Origin: Gymnogyps californianus
Lineage: Eukaryota > Chordata > Aves > Accipitriformes > Cathartidae
Direction of reading: 5' to 3'
DNA: 64,000 nucleotides
Assembly (NCBI RefSeq): GCF_018139145.2
Contig: NC_059476.1
Span: forward strand, 14,067,001 to 14,131,000
Shown in pieces: positions 59,101 to 64,000 of the stretch (position 1 is the first letter of the stretch; every line of letters begins with the position of its first letter). The notes below the pieces were generated by a model that saw nothing but the letters and a program-made list of their open reading frames with translations, was not told the origin of the DNA and ran no database searches. Both the position numbers and the translations under genes were made by a program.

Positions 59101-60529
59101 TTTCCCTGTATCCCAGGGAAATTTTGCAGATGAATGTAAGTTACAGTCACTGTAACCTGTAGTGATTTGTATTGTCCAATGCGTATGTATATATATATGG
59201 TCAGAATCAGTAATTACTACCTTGTCAGGCTTTATGCAGGTGACATTTAATAGGCATTTTCCTTTGGCTTAGGTGATGAATAGCTGTGATCTTGGAGAAG
59301 GAGCTGTTTTCTCTCCTGCTGCTGCTGTGAAGTTCCCAGGGGAAATAAATAATGCACCAAGACAGGCTGAGTCCTGCAGCGCAGAAGCAGGGAGATTCCA
59401 GTACTGCTCTTGCTAGACATGATTTTCATAGATTATGGCATAATGAGAAAGGAATGTACTAACAACACCCAGGTTGCCAATAAACCTGAATAAACTTGAT
59501 ACAGACACTAAGGAAATAATACCCATACAGACACATTTATGAACACAAACCCTTTGAATAACATTAAAACTGTTGCTTAATTCAATAAGCACTTCAGGAA
59601 AGTCAAAGAACGGGCTGACTTAACAGTCCCAGTTATCACTCACAAGCTGGACGGCTTCAATGCAAAGCTGCGCCCACCGCATTTGCCTGGTGCCCTCTTG
59701 ATATTGCAAAGTCTTAGTGCAACATAACACGCAGATTGCCTCCCACCACAGCACACGTCCACCACCTGAGCTTAAAGAAAATCAAAGCAGCAGTGGTGGA
59801 GAACATGCAACATGCGATACCAGTGGTAATATAAGACAGTTGTTGCAATGGAAAGAGGAAGGGTGCAATAAAGGGATCTATAGTTCCCCTAAATCAGATA
59901 GTTGTTACTATGCTGTTGCTCAAACTTAGTGCCCTTAAGCTTCTTTGTGGAAGTGATAGTCGTTGAGCAAACTTATTTCTCTACCAGATCTGTAAGAAGA
60001 TGCCCTTTAACTGTAGAATGAGGGCAGTGTTGGAAACCACTTTTTAAAATCCCTTACCATGGCCTTTATCATTTGTTAAGTTAACCCTGCTGTGCCTCAG
60101 CTCCCCCACCTCTACAAGGAAACTAGTGCCACTTCTCTGCCTCGAAAGGATGTTGGGCAGATTCACAAGTTTCTACTTGCGCCAGCTCTGAGCAGGAAAA
60201 TGGTTCAGCGTCCCTGGGATCTGCTCCTTTGCTTTGGTAAGAGCTACAAGCGAGGTTACGTGTTTCAGCTGCTTTCCTGACTCTCAGGCACGACCACCAG
60301 GAGGTCAGAATACATTCGAGAAGCAAAATGAGCGCATTTCCTCTCCGTCCCCCGTGCCCTCAGTACAAAACCATCCGGGAAGCTAATGGGGGAGCCGGGA
60401 GGGAGCTCAGAGAGCAAACTGCAGCCTGCCGAAGGATGGCTCGGCTCCTAGGGCTGGCGGGGGTGGTTTGAAGGAGGAGAGAAACAACAACAAAAAAAAA
60501 GAGAAAAGGAAACCCGCTCCGGCCAGGCT

Positions 60530-60676
60530 GGGCGGACTCGCCTGCACCTCGCCGAGCGAAGCCGCCGCGCTGCGGGACGCCCCGCCGCCCCGGGGAGCGG
60601 CCGCCGCCGCCCCGACACCCGCCGGTCTGTGGGGATCTCCCGTGGGGAGCGGCGGCCTCGGCGGAGCACCGGCCCG
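60530..60676 (+). other. Probable non-coding first exon of a divergent gene (ITPRIP by synteny)
   Basis: A CpG-dense block ends in CCGGCCCG|GTAAGTCTC, a strong plus-strand splice donor at 60677. No convincing coding start reaches the donor in frame, which fits a 5' UTR exon. In mammals the divergent neighbour upstream of CFAP58 is ITPRIP, which has a non-coding first exon and a single large coding exon. That coding exon is not seen before 64000. The 5' boundary is approximate; the gene name rests on synteny only. Confidence 0.45.
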
Positions 60677-60860
60677 GTAAGTCTCGTCCGGGGCTGCGGG
60701 GACCCTGAACACACGGTGGGGGCGGGGAGGGGGGGGGTCGGGGCGGGGGGGAGGGTAGCGTCCCTCTTCCCCGCGCTGCCGCCGTGGGAAGGGCTTTGCC
60801 CGGTTTTGCTGCGGCGGTTTTGGGGAGCAAAGCCGCAGGACTAGGTGCGGCGGGTGCCGG
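60530..60860. promoter_or_regulatory. Second CpG island
   Basis: The block is dense in CpG and in GCC/CGG runs, including G-rich tracts around 60717-60755 that could form G-quadruplexes. It is about 7 kb from the CFAP58 island and marks a separate promoter, most likely for the plus-strand gene to its right. Confidence 0.7.
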
Positions 60861-63800
60861 TGTCTGCCAGCAACAGGTCGTGTTGGTGTGACTTCCCCCG
60901 GTTTCTCTTTACGGAGTAACTTCTGCGTTTTGTGGTCTCTCCGTGCCTAAGTTGCTCGTCCCGGTGGGTATTCGGGCATCGGGCCGGATCAGGCCTCTGA
61001 GGCAGATTACTGTGCCCACCAAAGTTTCTACAGATCTTTCGTCTTTCCTCTCCCAGCAGCCCAGGCAGGAGCCAAACGCAGGGAGCAGAAGGCAGCCTGC
61101 TTTCAGGGGCCCCGTGAGCTGCAGGAGGACTGGCTGCAGCCCCCTTCAGTGGAGCGCATGGGGAACCTCTGCGGGATCGAGTCATGCTGAATAGAGACCC
61201 CGCAGCCACCTCTTTTTGCTGGTGACGACAGCTCGTGGGGTCCTTAGGCCAGTGGTGATCTCAGGCGTGTACAGGCCATGCAAAATGCATCACTGAGCTT
61301 CGTGGCGTGTTCAGTATGACATGGCTTGGGCTTAGCTTGTTACAAAATTTCTTTGCCTTTCTTCTGAGATACAGTATGTCTCTCTAATGAGTACAGAGAG
61401 AAGGAGTGATGCTCTTAGTAGAGCTGCCGTTCATGTGTGTGGGCATCTTTTTGAAGATGGTCAGTAGGTATTTGTAGCTCAAATCGGAGTGAGTCAGGAT
61501 GGGATACTGGAAGTCATGGGCTGTAAAACTGACATGCAGAACCAGAGCCTTAGTGGCCTTTGCATCTTCAACTTGGCAATCTCCCACTGAAGCAGTTCTC
61601 TTGGGAACTGCCATATTAATATCCTTCAGGAAAATAGGACATGTTGCTATTGATGTCTGTTATGTGGTCAGCCAAGATGAGCACCAGCAGTGTCTCTAAG
61701 CGAACATTACTATTAACATGTTTTTAATGAGTACTATAGGCCTAAACCATACCCAGTGCATCTCCTTCAGGCATGAGTGTTTGGCGTGAACTGCAAGGCA
61801 AAGACCTGAGCTGCCAAGCACGCAGCACTCAGACAGGAGAGCAGCTGTAGTGTAGTATGGCTTGTTCTGTGAGGTTTTTGAGTTCAGTTTGGTGATTATG
61901 ATAATGGTCTTCTGCAGCTCTGACTAAAGTGATTCTGTCTACCTTCATAGGCATCTGCTTTTAAAACCAGTTTTTCCTTAATACATGTAAAAGGGGTTCC
62001 TTCAATCCTTGAGGAAAAGCAGAGCATGGAAATTAGGAATGGAACTTCACACTGCTCCCACGTGGGAAACGCACATATTAAGTGTGATTGCCACAGATGT
62101 GGAGAGAGGTGAATTGATTTGCCAAAGGTTAGAGAGCCAATGTCAGTACTGGGATCAGCCCTGAGGGCTTCTTGGCTCCTAGCTGGTAGATGACACTTTT
62201 TTTTTTTTTTTTTTGCCTGACTCAGGTGTGCAGAACGCACTGATCTGTGTTTGCACCAGTGGCATCTGCAAGGAAGAAGCGGCCTGTGCATGCCAAAGAC
62301 ATTGTACCTGTTTATCAAGAGCTCAGGCAGTGGCCCCTCCCCACCTAACTGTCTTCCTCTTTTTGTTGCTTGGAGCATTACAATACACTAAGAATAGCCT
62401 TTTTTTTCTCCTCCCCCCCCAGGTCAGACTAGATAGCCCTGGTTAGGGCCTGGGGGATCTGGTTTTCCTGAGTGAATGTTGCAGGCCATCTGATGACTAG
62501 GCCACCAAAGCTGCATGTCCTGCTCCCCTTTTGTTTTTTGTTGGTTCTCTCCATGGCAGTAAGGGCTTCCGTGTGCCTCTGCTGCACAGTGCTCTCAGAG
62601 GGATGCCAGTGCTTGTGATCCTTCTTATGTGGCAATGAGTAACAGGAGGAGGTAATCTGACCCCCAGAAACCTAACGCTGGTGTTCCAAGAGCGGATCTA
62701 ACTAATTTCTGAGTTTTGTTTTTTAAGCAAAAACTGTGTTTTTTTCAAAAGGACAATTTTAGGCTGGCTTTTGCGACTGTCTACCTGCTGACTGTTGTTT
62801 CAGTATCTTGGAGCTTGCCTGCAAATAAATTAATGCAGATAGTGAGATATCAGGAAACACACTTAGTGGGTTGTATTGTGGTGTACTTTTTTTTTTTTCC
62901 CCCCAATAGCTTAAATTAGCTCCCTGAGTGCAATGGGTACACAGCAAAAGGCGTGGTTCATTTTTCCAGTTGTATTGTTTTCTCCTGACACATCTGCATC
63001 CCCTCTAAAACAACTGGCCTGGCAAAATTTAAGCTAAATTCAGCCTCTGTAAACAAGGTGAACATTAAGAAACAGTTGTTCTGAGGAGCACTGATAAAGT
63101 ATAGGAACTCCATGAAGAGTCTGCACGAGTCTCTGCTGTCCTGTGCTGACCTGTCCTGCACGCTCTGCTCCGCAGAATTACAATTGCAATCCATAGCAAT
63201 GGTGCAATGGAGAAGGGAGCTGAAAAAAAACTCCTGGCTTGTTCCCTCAGATCCCCTTTAAAAAGGACTGTTGGGTGGGCCAGCTCTTTCTCTCCCAAGT
63301 GTTATTATAATCCATTTATACTGGGGAAAAAGCAGGTTTGCTGCCAGGCAGCATACTTTCCATCAGCACATGTAATTACTGGGTGGTGGAGGGAGGTAGA
63401 GACTCTGGTTTTCAGGCGGGAGGGAGTGTGGCCAGGGTGTGCGCTGGGCGGCATTGTCGTGTGCCTGGCCATGCATTCCAGGTTTTGCAGGGATGTGGGC
63501 TCAGCTGTGTAAGCAAAACCTTCTGCCTGTTCACCCCTCAGCTTGGGCAATAGGAAGGGAGGTGGGTAGCCAAGCTTCAAGCAACTTGAGGGATGGAGAG
63601 CTAGCCCAGGGGTGCAGCTGCAACAGGGCTCTTTTGGGGGTTTTGGGGGTTTTTTTTTTTAGCTTGTTTTGATTTCCACGCACACGTGGGCCATGCGAAG
63701 TTGGCTGAGCCAACCTAGACCAGCAGTTCAGCAAAACAAACAAGTTTTACTGCCACGACCTGAAGGCCAGACTAGCTGCTGAGCTTCACTGGAGCAGCGG

Positions 63801-64000
63801 CGGGTTTGATTTCTGGTGTGGAGAGGAGGCTCTTGTATAGGGCCGACCTACAACAAACACTGTGCTGTGTTGTTCAGACTGCCTCCAAGGCAGTGAGAGG
63901 CGGCTTGTGCTAGCATGTGAGGATGCAGCGCAGATGCATCCACTGCTGCAAGGGACCTTCTGGTAGTGACCTTAGACCATCCCCTAAGGTTCAGTCAAGG
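60677..64000 (+). other. Probable first intron of the plus-strand gene
   Basis: It follows the strong GTAAGT donor at 60677. It holds the end of the CpG island, a MIR-like relic (62095), poly-T runs near 62197 and 62890 and a possible short CR1-like phrase at about 62430. No ITPRIP-like coding exon is recognised before the window ends. Confidence 0.45.
62095..62190 (-). mobile_element. MIR-like SINE relic
   Basis: The text GAGAGAGGTGAATTGATTTG, CCAAAGGTTAGAGAGCCAAT, GTACTGGGATCAGCCCTGAG and GCTTCTTGGCTCCTAGC follows the reverse MIR core and 'cagagctgggattagaacccagggcttctgactcc'. Confidence 0.6.

Larger units (their letters stand above)
53450..60410. other. Intergenic spacer between CFAP58 and the plus-strand CpG island
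   Basis: It holds the CR1 tail (54722), the MIR-like SINE (55225) and the poly-C tract (56145). A 122-codon minus-strand frame at 57104-57472 has no recognised domain. Otherwise I see nothing supportable. Confidence 0.6.

Noticed and set aside
60360..60830. 156-codon minus-strand and overlapping frames in the second CpG island
   Set aside because: Several frames are open together because of GC bias; the plus-strand splice donor explains the region better.

Overview
The window looks like nuclear DNA from a bird, most likely a neoavian. It has long introns, AT-rich non-coding sequence and two CpG islands. Its repeats are typically avian: the 3' end of a CR1 LINE with the terminal ATTCTATG-type repeat, two endogenous-retrovirus LTRs of types common in bird genomes, and several very old MIR/CORE-SINE and CR1 relics. 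There is no sign of bacterial or plasmid content. Almost all open frames over 60 codons are chance frames in introns or spacers.

One protein-coding gene dominates and lies on the minus strand. It is CFAP58 (CCDC147), a coiled-coil cilia/flagella-associated protein. Fifteen consecutive coding exons can be placed, from the ATG at 53094 to the end of exon 15 at 17115. All 14 introns have GT-AG ends, and the exons join in frame into about 752 codons. The mammalian protein is about 870 residues, so roughly 120 C-terminal residues are not accounted for. I could not find their exons between 1 and 17114, so they are either before position 1 or too diverged to see by eye.

Region by region: 1-17114 is probably the last intron(s) of CFAP58 and holds a 1.13-kb solo LTR (8344-9473) with a 5-bp target duplication, plus SINE relics. 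17115-53094 is the CFAP58 exon/intron array. It contains an LTR 5' half in sense orientation 0.2 kb upstream of exon 11, ancient CR1 and MIR-like pieces, and an AT-rich 5-kb intron 2. 53040-53420 is the CFAP58 CpG-island promoter. 53.5-60.4 kb is an intergenic spacer with a CR1 tail, a MIR-like SINE and a 28-base poly-C tract. 60.5-60.9 kb is a second CpG island carrying a plus-strand splice donor (exon end 60676). In other vertebrates ITPRIP is the divergent neighbour of CFAP58, so this is probably the non-coding first exon of ITPRIP, whose coding exon would lie beyond 64000.

Functionally, the window is a ciliary/sperm-flagellum structural gene sharing an intergenic promoter region with a divergent neighbour. 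I found no convincing new multi-gene system. The points most worth checking are the LTR promoter next to exon 11, the missing CFAP58 3' end, the repeat-bearing solo LTR, and the motif-dense AT-rich block in intron 2.
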